Assembly: GCA_964651335.1 (NCBI GenBank)
Contig: CAZYVT010000002.1
Span: 52,265-116,264, forward strand
Source of the DNA: 2-02-FULL-66-14 sp964651335
Lineage (GTDB): Bacteria > Pseudomonadota > Gammaproteobacteria > Burkholderiales > SG8-39
Reading direction: 5' to 3'
DNA length: 64,000 nucleotides
The notes beneath the pieces are model-generated. The model ran no database searches, was not told where the DNA came from, and worked only from the letters and a program-made list of their open reading frames with translations. The position numbers and the translations under genes are program-made. Below, one piece after another: positions 15,690-24,545 of this stretch (position 1 is its first letter; the number at the start of each line of letters is the position of its first letter).

Positions 15690-16415
15690 CTATTGGTTCC
15701 GCGGTTTCTGAATCGACTTGAGCAACCCTCGCAGGATGTTTACTTCTTCGCGCTCCAGGTCGGGCACGCGGGAGAACAGCCGCCGCCAGCGCTCGCGCAG
15801 CTTCGAGCCGGAACCGGGAACCAGAAAGCCCGACTCGGTCGCCGCCTCCTCAAGATGCGCATAGAGCCCTTCCAGATCCTCGACCGTCGCGCGCTTCTCC
15901 GTGCGCATGCCCGGCACGACCGCGCCTGTAGCGGCGAATAGCTCGTAGCAGATCACTTGCACCGCCTGCGCGAGGTTGAGCGAGCGGAAATCCGGATTCG
16001 CGGGTATGTGCACGAGGAACTGGCACACGAAAAGTTCTTCGTTGGTGAGACCCGCAGATTCACTGCCAAAAACGAACGCAACCGGCCCGCTCGCCGCGCG
16101 CTCGAGCGCGAGTGTCGCCGCCGCGCGGGGCGCGATCGCCTGCGGCGACCATTCGCGCGGCCGCGCGCTGAGCGCGAACGCGGCCACGCATTCGGCCAGC
16201 GCATCGCCCAGCGCCGCGTGCACGCGCGCCGATCCCAGCACGTCGCCGGCATTGGTAGCCATCCATTCCGCTTCCGGCGCCGGGAAGCGCGCCGGCGTGA
16301 CGAGCCGGAGATCCGCAAGTCCCATCGTTTTCATCGCGCGCGCCGCGGATCCGATATTGCCCGGATGGCTCGGACGGCACAGTACGATGCGCACACGCTC
16401 CAGGATTTCGCGCAT
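15690..16415 (-). CDS. trmJ: TrmJ, tRNA (Cm32/Um32) 2'-O-methyltransferase
   Basis: This 241-aa SpoU-family protein has the knotted methyltransferase motifs: R-P-S-H-P-G-N-I-G-S-A-A-R-A-M-K-T-M-G near the N-terminus, V-A-F-V-F-G-S-E-S-A-G-L-T-N-E-E, and SLNLAQAVQVICYEL. It methylates the ribose of position 32 in tRNA. I chose the ATG at 16415, 28 nt from the divergent suhB start, because the long upstream extension has no family resemblance. The trmJ-cysE-iscR neighbourhood is common in Beta- and Gammaproteobacteria. Confidence 0.93.
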   Translation of the reverse strand: MREILERVRIVLCRPSHPGNIGSAARAMKTMGLADLRLVTPARFPAPEAEWMATNAGDVLGSARVHAALGDALAECVAAFALSARPREWSPQAIAPRAAATLALERAASGPVAFVFGSESAGLTNEELFVCQFLVHIPANPDFRSLNLAQAVQVICYELFAATGAVVPGMRTEKRATVEDLEGLYAHLEEAATESGFLVPGSGSKLRERWRRLFSRVPDLEREEVNILRGLLKSIQKPRNQ

Positions 16416-16443
16416 GGCCGTCAGGATACAATGCGCGCGCCCT

Positions 16444-17220
16444 ATGCATCCGATGCTGAATATCGCGGTGAAAGCCGCGCGCCGCGCAGGCTCGATCATC
16501 ATCCGCGCCGCCATGGACGGCACCCCCCTCGACGTCCGGACAAAACGGGCCAATGACTTCGTGACGCAGGTGGACCGGGCGGCCGAGCAGGCGGTCATCG
16601 ACATCGTGCGCAGGGCTTACCCGGGCCATGCGATCCTTGCCGAGGAATCCGGACCACTGCAGAGCGGGGATACCGAGTATCGCTGGATCGTCGACCCGCT
16701 CGACGGCACCACCAATTTCATTCACGGTTTTCCCCAATACTGCGTCTCGGTCGCCGTGCAGCATCGCGGCACGATCACGCACGGGGTCGTGTACGACCCG
16801 GGAAAGAATGAGCTCTTCACCGCGTCGCGCGGCCGCGGCGCGTTCCTGAACGAGCGCCGCATGCGCGTTTCGCACTGCCGGCGCCTCGAGGATGCCCTGA
16901 TCGGGACCGGCTTTCCGTTCAAGGAGCTTTCCCGGCTCGAGCTGTACGTTCGGCAGCTGCGGACGATGATGACGTCGACGGCCGGGGTGCGGCGCGCCGG
17001 ATCCGCTGCGCTGGACCTTGCGTACGTCGCGGCCGGTCGGCTGGATGCGTTCTGGGAAATGGGACTGTCGGCGTGGGACATGGCGGCGGGCGCGCTGCTC
17101 ATCCAGGAAGCCGGCGGACTGGTCGGCGATTTTTCCGGCGAGCAGAATTATCTCGACACCGGCGACATCGCCGCCGGCACGCCGAAAGTGTTCGCCCAGC
17201 TTCTGCAAGCGCTGCGGTGA
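16444..17220 (+). CDS. suhB: Inositol-1-monophosphatase family protein, SuhB
   Basis: This 258-aa protein has both IMPase signatures: A-E-E-S-G with W-I-V-D-P-L-D-G-T-T-N-F-I-H-G-F-P (Mg2+ and phosphate binding), and the C-terminal S-A-W-D-M-A-A-G. SuhB in E. coli also acts in rRNA antitermination. It is divergent from trmJ, a pairing seen in E. coli. The stop overlaps the GTG start of the next gene (GTGA). Confidence 0.95.
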   Translation: MHPMLNIAVKAARRAGSIIIRAAMDGTPLDVRTKRANDFVTQVDRAAEQAVIDIVRRAYPGHAILAEESGPLQSGDTEYRWIVDPLDGTTNFIHGFPQYCVSVAVQHRGTITHGVVYDPGKNELFTASRGRGAFLNERRMRVSHCRRLEDALIGTGFPFKELSRLELYVRQLRTMMTSTAGVRRAGSAALDLAYVAAGRLDAFWEMGLSAWDMAAGALLIQEAGGLVGDFSGEQNYLDTGDIAAGTPKVFAQLLQALR

Positions 17221-19244
17221 TCGGGAAACAAGCCGCCGCGACCGCGCTTACCACGCTTCTGCTCGGCTTTCTGATGGCGCAGGGCGTATCGGCTCCGCTG
17301 CCGCTCGTTTTCGCAACTGCCGCGGTCTTCTGCTACGTCGTGATTGCCTGCGGCAGGATTTTCCTGCGTGTGCTCGAAACAACTGACCTTCCGCTCGTTG
17401 CCGCCTGGCCGCTCGGGGTCACCGCCACGGGCCTCGCGCTCTGGGCGTTGGTGGCGCTGCTCGCCGTGACCGCGGCGGCGGCATTCGCGATCTGGGCGGC
17501 GCTGGTGATCGCGCTGGATGTCGTGATGCGCAGGCGCGGTGCGCCGGAGGCCGCACCGGAACGCAAGGACCTGGTCGGCCTGGTGCTGTGCTGTGCATTC
17601 ACCGCCGCCTGGTGTTGGAAGCTCGCATCAGCGCCTGTCGCCCTTGCCAGCACCGGGGTGCTTCCGGCCTGGGTGGACTACTTCATTCACGGCGGCGTCA
17701 TCGCGCAGTTCGGCGACGCACGCGCCATCGACCGCGGTGCGATCTGGCTCGTCGATTTCCCCCGGCCGTTCTACCACTACGCATCCTTCCTGCTTCCTGC
17801 GGCGTTCGCGGCACCGCTCGACCAGGCGGGATTGCCGCTGGCAACTTCCGTCGGCGCGCCGATCGGCTTCCTCTCGCTCGCCGCAGCCGCCTATACGCTG
17901 GGCGCCTCCCTGGCCGGGGCGGCGGGTGGCGTGGCGGCGCTCGCGGCGCTGTTCGTGTTCCCGGACGCCTCGAACTACTGGTTGCGCAATGGTTTTTTCA
18001 GTTTCCACTGGAATGCGCTCACCTACCCCGGCGCGACTTTTGCGCTCGGCGGTGCGTTGCTTGCCGTGGCGTTCCTGCAGCGATGGACCGAGACTCGGAC
18101 GCGCACCGTGCTGGCGGCAAGTGCTGCGCTGGTCGCAGCGACGTTCCTGTACCGGGTGCATGTATTTCTGCTTCTCGTTCCGGCCTGGCTCGCGACTGTC
18201 GCAATCGCTTCCCCGCTGGTGCGACGCAGATGGGTGCTGGTGCTGTGCAGCAGCGCACTGGTCGCGATCGCAGCGATATTGGTGTACCAGCGACTGCCCG
18301 ACCTGCCGCCGGGCGGTTCGTGGGTATTCGACGAAGGCCGGGCGCTCGAGCGGTTTCTTCTTGCGGTGCACAGCATGCAGCCTCCGACCGGCTATCCCGG
18401 GCTCTACCTGCGCGTGCTCGCCCAGTACGGCGAGCCGATCGGGTTCGCGTTCGGGATGCTGCTCGTGTATCCGGCGGCCATCGGCGCCTTCCTGTTGCTG
18501 TTTCCGGTAGCGCTGTTGCTCGAGCGCGGTGCGCTCAAACTCGGCGGCATCGACGCATTTCCGCTGGCGCTGTTCGTCCTTTACGCGGTGCACATGATGC
18601 TCGCCCCGGTGCCGTCGCACCACGATGCGACCGACCTCGTGCATCGCCCTTTCGTGCTGCTCTATGCGGTGGCCGCCATCTGGACGCTTGCCCTCTCCGT
18701 ACGCTGGCTTTCGCGACAGGGGACACACGGCGGCGCGCGCCTTTGGCAAACCGTCGCGGTTGCGACCGCGATGACGCTGCCCTGGATCTGGTCGAGCGCC
18801 GCCGAGATGGCGCGTCCTAAGTTCAATTGGGGCAGGCAACTCAACGCTTACGCGGTGGATCGCGATCTCGTCGCGGCCGCGGCATTTTTGCGCGCGGGTT
18901 CCCGCCCGGGCGACGTGCTGGCGGCGACGAGGCTGCCCGCAACCTACACGCCCATGGATGTGCCCACGGTGCTCGTCGCACTCACTTCGACGCCCACCTA
19001 TCTTGCGCGCACCTGGTACCAGATCTCGCTCGGCGGCGCTCGCGACAATCTGGCGATCCGGCGCTATAACGAGCTCGCCGCGATCGAGCAAGCTCGCGAC
19101 CGCGACGCGGCGCTCGGCATGCTGCGCGCCGTCGGCGTGCGCTGGTACGTCGCCACGGCCCTTGGGACGCCAGCCTGGGATCCGGAGCACCGCCGAGCCT
19201 CGCATGCGGAGGGGAAGGTCGCGGTGTACGACGCGAAACCGTGA
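17217..19244 (+). CDS. Large polytopic membrane protein, possibly glycosyltransferase-like
   Basis: This 675-aa protein has a GTG start inside a GTGA overlap with suhB. About twelve to fourteen hydrophobic segments occupy residues 5-560, followed by a soluble C-terminal part (about 570-675) with a short beta/alpha pattern. The layout of many helices, an extracytoplasmic loop after the early helices (H-Y-A-S-F-L-L-P) and a soluble tail resembles GT-C lipid-linked sugar transferases. I see no diagnostic motif, and the acidic residues in the first loop are not clearly DD or DE. It faces the glycan operon on the other strand, which fits a role in surface polysaccharide. Function unproven. Confidence 0.65.
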   Translation: MIGKQAAATALTTLLLGFLMAQGVSAPLPLVFATAAVFCYVVIACGRIFLRVLETTDLPLVAAWPLGVTATGLALWALVALLAVTAAAAFAIWAALVIALDVVMRRRGAPEAAPERKDLVGLVLCCAFTAAWCWKLASAPVALASTGVLPAWVDYFIHGGVIAQFGDARAIDRGAIWLVDFPRPFYHYASFLLPAAFAAPLDQAGLPLATSVGAPIGFLSLAAAAYTLGASLAGAAGGVAALAALFVFPDASNYWLRNGFFSFHWNALTYPGATFALGGALLAVAFLQRWTETRTRTVLAASAALVAATFLYRVHVFLLLVPAWLATVAIASPLVRRRWVLVLCSSALVAIAAILVYQRLPDLPPGGSWVFDEGRALERFLLAVHSMQPPTGYPGLYLRVLAQYGEPIGFAFGMLLVYPAAIGAFLLLFPVALLLERGALKLGGIDAFPLALFVLYAVHMMLAPVPSHHDATDLVHRPFVLLYAVAAIWTLALSVRWLSRQGTHGGARLWQTVAVATAMTLPWIWSSAAEMARPKFNWGRQLNAYAVDRDLVAAAAFLRAGSRPGDVLAATRLPATYTPMDVPTVLVALTSTPTYLARTWYQISLGGARDNLAIRRYNELAAIEQARDRDAALGMLRAVGVRWYVATALGTPAWDPEHRRASHAEGKVAVYDAKP

Positions 19245-19280
19245 GCGCGGCGCGGGTCGATCCGTCGGACCGAATCACGT

Positions 19281-20180
19281 TCAACGAATGCCGCCGCCAC
19301 GCGCAAGCATTGCCGCGCCGAGGGCACCAGTCAGCAAGAGCGCGGCGCTGAGCGCAAGGTAGGCTGCGGCGCCGAGGACAAAACCGGCCTCGGGCGCGTA
19401 GCCGGAGAGACCGAACAGCGCCGCGAACGCGCCCTCCCTGAGACCTAGCCCCTGGACCGTAATGGGAACGACGCGGATGAGCTCGGCGGATGTGACGACC
19501 GCCACCAGCACATACCACGGCACGTCGAGATTCAGCTGAACTGCAATGAACTGCACTGCCGCGATCCAGAGCGCAAGCGCAAGCAGCGACAATCCGAGGA
19601 GCGTCCCCGTACTGCGACCGGTACCGACCGAGATCGCGGCCTGCACGCGGCTGTGCCAATGCGCTGGAACCGGAACGCGTCGGATGAGCCACGGGAGCAC
19701 TAGCAGCGCTGCCAGTCCGGCCGCGGAGGCGAGCCCGAGCGTTCGCCACGCCCCGTGCCCCGAACCGATTCCCGCGATCTCCATTCCGGCGACGCCGGCG
19801 AAGAGACCCATCAGCATTGAAGCGAGGCCGAGCAACCGTTCGCGCACCAGTATCGCCACCAGCGCGATGTCGCTCCTCTTCTCGGTGCGGAACGCAAAAA
19901 AACGGTAGACGTCGCCGCCCAGATTCCCGGGCGAAACCGCGTTGAGCAGGTTGGCGTAGAGATAGCGTGCGCTGCACGCGTACCACCCGCCTTCACCGTC
20001 TGCAAGGAAATACCAGCGCACGAGCAGCGGCACCATCGGCGTGGACGCGAGAATCACCGCGGCGACAAAGACCCAAGGTGTCAGCCGCGTTGCCGATTCG
20101 ACAAGTGAACGCCAGTCCAGGAGATGGAAGGCCGCAGCGAGCAACGCGACGCTCGCCCCCCACTTGAGCCACGGCTTCAC
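19281..20180 (-). CDS. Flippase-like / lysylphosphatidylglycerol synthase-type membrane protein (UPF0104)
   Basis: This 299-aa membrane protein has about eight helices. It holds the AglD/MprF-like segments N-L-L-N-A-V-S-P-G-N-L-G-G-D-V-Y-R (about 83-99), R-E-R-L-L-G-L and P-I-T-V-Q-G-L-G-L-R-E-G. Members are found in lipid and glycan pathways and are called flippase-like from structural resemblance; transport activity is seldom shown. The GTG start at 20180 overlaps the preceding stop (GTGA). It is the last gene of the glycan operon. Confidence 0.8.
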   Translation of the reverse strand: MKPWLKWGASVALLAAAFHLLDWRSLVESATRLTPWVFVAAVILASTPMVPLLVRWYFLADGEGGWYACSARYLYANLLNAVSPGNLGGDVYRFFAFRTEKRSDIALVAILVRERLLGLASMLMGLFAGVAGMEIAGIGSGHGAWRTLGLASAAGLAALLVLPWLIRRVPVPAHWHSRVQAAISVGTGRSTGTLLGLSLLALALWIAAVQFIAVQLNLDVPWYVLVAVVTSAELIRVVPITVQGLGLREGAFAALFGLSGYAPEAGFVLGAAAYLALSAALLLTGALGAAMLARGGGIR

Positions 20181-20905
20181 GGCGCAGTGACCCGCCGGTA
20201 GGTGACGAGCACGTGCACCGGCTGCATCACGCTGTCGTGCGGCGCAGCCTCGCTGCCGCACCACTCGAGTCCGGAGACGCGCGCCGCGTCGCGCAGCGTC
20301 CGTCCCTCGCAGCGATAGGGCAGCAGGTACAGGTAGGGAATCCGCTCGCGAAGGAACTCACGCTCGTGCCTGCCGCGGTAAAGCCGCACCGCGATCGCGA
20401 GCGCAAGGTCGTCCAGCCAACGGGATCGCAGCGCGGCGAGGATCCTCCGCGCCAGCCAGAGCCTGCGGTTGTAGGGCCCCGCGTCCGGCAGCGACGCGAT
20501 GAGCAGTCCGCCCGGTGCGAGGTCTGCCGCAATCTTCGCGAGCAGGGTCTCCGTAGGGCCCGGGATCAGGTGCAGCGTCGAGTCGCTGACGATGAGATCG
20601 AAGACCCCGTCGCGGTGCTGGATGTAGTCCGTGCACGCGAACGAAACCCTGTCCGCTGCGGCGCTTGCGCTGCGCGCACGTTCCGCGTGCGCAATGTTGG
20701 CCGTCGACACGTCGACGCCGCGGATCGTCGCACGGGGCATTCGCGCCGCGAGCGCGAACGCGTGCTCGCCAGTCCCGCACCCGATGTCCAGTACGCGCCG
20801 GGGCTGCCGTTCCTGGACCTGCCGAATCACGCGCTCGGCGAACCACGCCGCGCGCTCCTGGGGCGCGCTGAATTCCGTGCTGGAGAATGGCGAAGGCCGC
20901 GTCAC
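20177..20905 (-). CDS. Class I SAM-dependent methyltransferase in glycan operon
   Basis: This 242-aa protein has motif I V-L-D-I-G-C-G-T-G-E-H, then I-R-G-V-D-V-S and F-D-L-I-V-S-D-S-T-L. L-A-P-G-G-L-L-I-A-S-L-P follows, all normal for Rossmann methyltransferases. The GTG start at 20905 lies in a GTGA overlap with the deacetylase stop, and the gene's own stop overlaps the next GTG the same way. It probably methylates a sugar or lipid carrier intermediate; the target is unknown. Confidence 0.8.
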   Translation of the reverse strand: MTRPSPFSSTEFSAPQERAAWFAERVIRQVQERQPRRVLDIGCGTGEHAFALAARMPRATIRGVDVSTANIAHAERARSASAAADRVSFACTDYIQHRDGVFDLIVSDSTLHLIPGPTETLLAKIAADLAPGGLLIASLPDAGPYNRRLWLARRILAALRSRWLDDLALAIAVRLYRGRHEREFLRERIPYLYLLPYRCEGRTLRDAARVSGLEWCGSEAAPHDSVMQPVHVLVTYRRVTAP

Positions 20906-21993
20906 GGCGCGGCGAGTGCCATGACCTCGAGCGGAGTGGAAAAAGCGAACCGCTCCGACGAGCGCACGTAGTCGAGAAACTCGCGATAGGCAGCGCGCAT
21001 GTCCGGACTGCCGGAGAACCTGGCCTCGCAATGCGTCAGCAACACGACCACGCCGCCCGAGCGGCTGATCGTCTCGGCGCATTCGATCCAAAGTTGCGCG
21101 ATCTCGCTCGGGCGGTGACCGAGGAACAGCAGCGACCCATCGCGCGGCAGGCTGACGGGCAGCTCTGGCATGCCTTCGAGCGCGAACGGGCGAGCGCTCG
21201 CGCAGCCGTTATTGGGCACGGGGAACAGTCCGCCCGAGGTCGGAACGCTGCTGTCGTAGCGGTACCGGACGCGCAGGTCCCGGATCAGTGCGCGGGTGCG
21301 AAGCAGCGATGGCGCGCGGTAGCCGCTCACAGCGTAACGCTCGACGAGATCGCGTGCGGCATTCAGGCGGCGCGCACGTTCCTCGAGCGCGGCGAACGGC
21401 GTGCGGTTGCCGTGATCGTAGCCGTGCACGCCGATCTCGTGTCCGCGGCCGCGCACCTCGCCGAGCAGGCCGTGATCGAGCGGCCAGGCGCAGGGCACGA
21501 CGAAGCTGACCGAGCGCGCTCCTGCCTGTTCTTCCAGGCCGAGAAAATCCGCGACAAGATTGCGCAGCCCCTCGGGCGAATCCAGGTCGTGCGACAGGAT
21601 GACCGGTGTCGGTCCCTGCGCGAACGGCGAAGGAGCGAGCCCCAGCGCGTCGGCGAGGAAATCCGCGCTAAGGTCGAGCGGCCAGACAGGAAATCGCGCC
21701 CAGGCGCCCTCGCGGCGGCGCTGCGCCCTGCCGAGCATCCCTGCGAGCAGGCTTCGCGCCCATGCGGGCACGCGCTGGTACGACACCGGGAGCCGCGATG
21801 AGACCGGTGGGTTCTCCGTGAAGGCCGCACGCGCGCGCAACTCCGCGACGGCTTGGGGAAAAATCCGATCCGCGTTTCCCTCGGCCACCTGTGCCCACAT
21901 CGAGTCGGGCAGCGACACGCGGAGCCCCCGCGCCCACGCAGGCCCCGGGCCTAGCCCGATCCGCCTGCAACTAAGCGGTTCCGCCGCCTGCAC
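20902..21993 (-). CDS. Polysaccharide deacetylase (NodB-fold) family protein
   Basis: This 363-aa protein has the NodB-like core in its second half. S-H-D-L-D-S-P-E-G carries the catalytic/metal Asp pair and G-V-H-G-Y-D-H supplies two metal His. Y-R-A-P-S-L-L follows, and L-L-T-H-C-E-A-R lies near the C-terminus. The first 130 residues are less conserved and may be a family-specific extension. It likely removes N-acetyl groups from a surface glycan. The start is a GTG at 21993 that overlaps the GT2 gene by 23 nt; GGAAG precedes it. Confidence 0.85.
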   Translation of the reverse strand: MQAAEPLSCRRIGLGPGPAWARGLRVSLPDSMWAQVAEGNADRIFPQAVAELRARAAFTENPPVSSRLPVSYQRVPAWARSLLAGMLGRAQRRREGAWARFPVWPLDLSADFLADALGLAPSPFAQGPTPVILSHDLDSPEGLRNLVADFLGLEEQAGARSVSFVVPCAWPLDHGLLGEVRGRGHEIGVHGYDHGNRTPFAALEERARRLNAARDLVERYAVSGYRAPSLLRTRALIRDLRVRYRYDSSVPTSGGLFPVPNNGCASARPFALEGMPELPVSLPRDGSLLFLGHRPSEIAQLWIECAETISRSGGVVVLLTHCEARFSGSPDMRAAYREFLDYVRSSERFAFSTPLEVMALAAP

Positions 21994-22942
21994 GGTCTTC
22001 CGTAGCGGGTCGGCCGCACTCGGCGGCGACGAAATAGAGCGGCCGGCGCACCGCTTCTAGGTAGATGCGATACAGGTACTCCCCGACCAGCCCCATCAGC
22101 AGGAACTGGATACCGAAAAACACCGTGAGCACCAGCATCACGCTCGTGTAGCCCGGCAGAGGGTCGCCGAGCAGCCAGCTCGCGATAAGGTAGATCGCCA
22201 GCGGGATGCTGAGCAGCGAGATCGCGATCCCTAGCGACGTGGTGAGGCGGATCGGCAGCGCCGAGAACCCGACGAACGCGTCGTACATCGTGCGGATCAT
22301 CCGCCAGAAGGTCCAGCCGGACGCGCCCGCGCGGCGCCGTTGCCGGTCGTATTCCACGATCTCCTGCCGGAACCCGGTCCATGCGACGAGCGCGAAGGTG
22401 ATGCGGCTGTACTCGCGCATCTGCTGCACGGCCTGTACAACCTTGCGGTCCGCGAGCAGGAAGCTGCCGGTTGCGAAGCGCGAGCCGCGCGGCATCGCAT
22501 AGCGGCGCATGGTCGCACCGAAAACCCGGCTGGCGAGGCGGCGCCAGAGCGAATCGTCGCGCTGCCGGCGGTGCCCCCAGACGATGTCCGCCCCCGCCTT
22601 CCATTTACCGACGAACTCGATCACCGCTTCAGGCGGATCCTGCAGATCGCAGGCGAGAACCGCCACCGCGTCCGCGCGCACCGCGTCGAACCCGGCGCAC
22701 AGCGCGATGTGCGCGCCGAAATTGCGCGACAGGCGCAAGCCGCGGAAGCGTGCATCGGCGGCGCAGATGCGTTCGATGAGCTCCCAGCTGCGATCGGTGC
22801 TGCCGTCGTCCACGAACAACACGTCGTAGTCGATGTCCGTGCGCGCGAGCAGCGTGCGGCGCACAGACTCGACGTACAGCGGCAGGCACGCCTCCTCGTT
22901 GTACACTGGGGTGACGATCGTCACGCGGCGGCGCCCGTTCAT
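21971..22942 (-). CDS. Family 2 glycosyltransferase with C-terminal membrane helices (GtrB/ArnC/DPM1-like)
   Basis: This 323-aa protein has a GT-A domain: I-V-T-P-V-Y-N-E-E-A, F-V-D-D-G-S-T-D and A-C-D-L-Q-D-P-P-E. Two C-terminal hydrophobic hairpin segments (about 230-255 and 265-290) end G-E-Y-L-Y-R-I-Y-L-E. This architecture fits polyprenyl-phosphate sugar transferases such as GtrB and ArnC, which load a sugar on undecaprenyl phosphate at the inner membrane. The ATG at 22942 overlaps the preceding stop (ATGA). Confidence 0.92.
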   Translation of the reverse strand: MNGRRRVTIVTPVYNEEACLPLYVESVRRTLLARTDIDYDVLFVDDGSTDRSWELIERICAADARFRGLRLSRNFGAHIALCAGFDAVRADAVAVLACDLQDPPEAVIEFVGKWKAGADIVWGHRRQRDDSLWRRLASRVFGATMRRYAMPRGSRFATGSFLLADRKVVQAVQQMREYSRITFALVAWTGFRQEIVEYDRQRRRAGASGWTFWRMIRTMYDAFVGFSALPIRLTTSLGIAISLLSIPLAIYLIASWLLGDPLPGYTSVMLVLTVFFGIQFLLMGLVGEYLYRIYLEAVRRPLYFVAAECGRPATEDRAGGGTA

Positions 22943-23796
22943 GGCTTGCACACATGCACGAAGAGGGAAGGCGCCATCGGCAGCATCGCTTCGCGCCCGA
23001 TGAACGGGGCATCAAGAACCTTCAGCGGAAAAAGGCACCCGCAGAGCAGCAGATAGACAATCGCCTTGGGCCCCGGACGCCCGAACGAGAGCAGCGTCGC
23101 AAGGAACTCGATCGTGGCGAGGAGCGCGAGCGTCACCGGGCCGCCCGCATTCACCTGTTCGATCATCTGCCACTCCGCGAAGAGTTGCCGCAATCCCATA
23201 TGCGTGAACCTGCGGTAGTCATGCGGCGACGCATGAAAGGGATACAGGAACGGGACCTGATGCATGCCGATCCCGCCCGGGCGGGTGCAGCGCAGGAAGC
23301 CGCGCACGACCGCCTCGGCGTCGGGAACATGCTCCAGCACGCTGCGAGTGACAAAAGCATCGACCGATCCCGGCTTGAACGGCAGCGACTGCAAGTCGCA
23401 GACGATGTCGACCGCCGGGTAATCGTACAGGTCGAGCCCGATCGCGTGCTCATCGCAGCGATGTACGCCGCAACCGGCGTCGATCACGATCTGCCGCGCG
23501 CAATCGAGGTGCCGGCGCACGCGCCTCGTGAACGCGAACGGATAGGTCGGCGCGATGACCCGCACGCCGATCGTGTAGTACCAGTGCCCGAGCAGCGACT
23601 TCAGCCGCCCCTTCAGCGTGTCCATCCGGTCGTCGCGCTCCGCTGGATTGCGAAAATACAGCCGGTCGTCGCGAACCGGATATTGCGCCGCGCACTGCAC
23701 GCAGCGCAAAGCGTCCTCGCCCGCATCGAGCGATCCACCGCACCCGGGACATGCAAGCGCCGGAAGGAGGCGTGCCAGCCGGGGCGGAAGGCTCAT
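22939..23796 (-). CDS. SAM-dependent methyltransferase with N-terminal zinc-ribbon-like segment
   Basis: This 285-aa protein begins with a Trm112-like cysteine-rich piece (C-P-G-C-G-G then C-V-Q-C, about residues 16-40). A methyltransferase core follows: I-V-I-D-A-G-C-G-V, then T-R-S-V-L-E-H-V-P-D-A and RPGGIGMHQVPFLYPFHASP. Two hydrophobic stretches near the C-terminus (about 225-265) may anchor it to the membrane. The start at 23796 lies in an ATGA overlap; another ATG is two codons upstream. The substrate is unknown but probably a glycan intermediate. Confidence 0.8.
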   Translation of the reverse strand: MSLPPRLARLLPALACPGCGGSLDAGEDALRCVQCAAQYPVRDDRLYFRNPAERDDRMDTLKGRLKSLLGHWYYTIGVRVIAPTYPFAFTRRVRRHLDCARQIVIDAGCGVHRCDEHAIGLDLYDYPAVDIVCDLQSLPFKPGSVDAFVTRSVLEHVPDAEAVVRGFLRCTRPGGIGMHQVPFLYPFHASPHDYRRFTHMGLRQLFAEWQMIEQVNAGGPVTLALLATIEFLATLLSFGRPGPKAIVYLLLCGCLFPLKVLDAPFIGREAMLPMAPSLFVHVCKP

Positions 23797-24545
23797 GCCC
23801 ATACCCCGAAACCGGGTCCGAGCAGGTCACAAAGCCTGCGGTTGGACTCCACATACCGTGCCGCAAGTCGCGCGCGGGTTTCCGGGCGCAGGCCCGCCCC
23901 GTCGCGATCCGAGGCGTTGATTGCGCCGAGCCCTTCCACGTCCTGGCGCCGCACCGGCAGGTCGAGAAAGCCGTGCAGCGCCGCGGCAAGATTCCCGGGA
24001 TCGTGCTCGATGTCCTCGAACCGAAGGCAAAGGATCTGCTCGCGCGGGAAAAGCCCGAGCCACGGCTGAAGCAGCTCTGCATAGAGCCCGCGCGAGAAGT
24101 ACGCATGCGGCCGGGAGAATCGGTTCGCCGCCGAAACGCTGCTCTCGCGCCCCTCTTCCAGTTCCAGAGCGCGCTCGAAGGATTCGCTCTCGGCACCGTT
24201 CAACCGCGACCAGAGGTAGTTCGACCAGGCGCGCGCCACAGGCTCGCGCAGGATGAACACGAGCCGCACCGCAGCAAGATCGCGCCGGATGCGCCGCGCC
24301 GCCACCGCGCTCTCGAGGTAATTCGTGCTTTTTTCGCCGCAGCGCCTGCCGGGCGGCGGCGCCGCAAACCAAGTCCTCGAGTAGTGTTCCAGCCCGCGCG
24401 CATAGAGATCATCGACCAGAAAGAATTTCGGCTCCGGGCGGGGCGGCGCCGCCATGTGCACGCTGGGATGCCGGGCGAGCAGATGATAAAGCCAGGTGGT
24501 CCCGGAGCGAGGCGCGCCCCCGATGATGAAGTCAGGCAGCCGCAT
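23793..24545 (-). CDS. PAPS-dependent sulfotransferase family protein
   Basis: This 250-aa protein opens D-F-I-I-G-G-A-P-R-S-G-T-T-W-L-Y, the 5'-phosphosulfate-binding loop. Further in is V-F-I-L-R-E-P-V-A-R-A-W-S-N-Y, the 3'-phosphate-binding element with conserved Arg and Ser. C-L-R-F-E-D-I-E-H-D-P follows. It resembles bacterial members of the heparan-sulfate/Stf0 sulfotransferase superfamily. In this operon it suggests that the surface glycan is sulfated. The ATG at 24545 overlaps the aminotransferase end by 14 nt. Confidence 0.88.
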   Translation of the reverse strand: MRLPDFIIGGAPRSGTTWLYHLLARHPSVHMAAPPRPEPKFFLVDDLYARGLEHYSRTWFAAPPPGRRCGEKSTNYLESAVAARRIRRDLAAVRLVFILREPVARAWSNYLWSRLNGAESESFERALELEEGRESSVSAANRFSRPHAYFSRGLYAELLQPWLGLFPREQILCLRFEDIEHDPGNLAAALHGFLDLPVRRQDVEGLGAINASDRDGAGLRPETRARLAARYVESNRRLCDLLGPGFGVWA

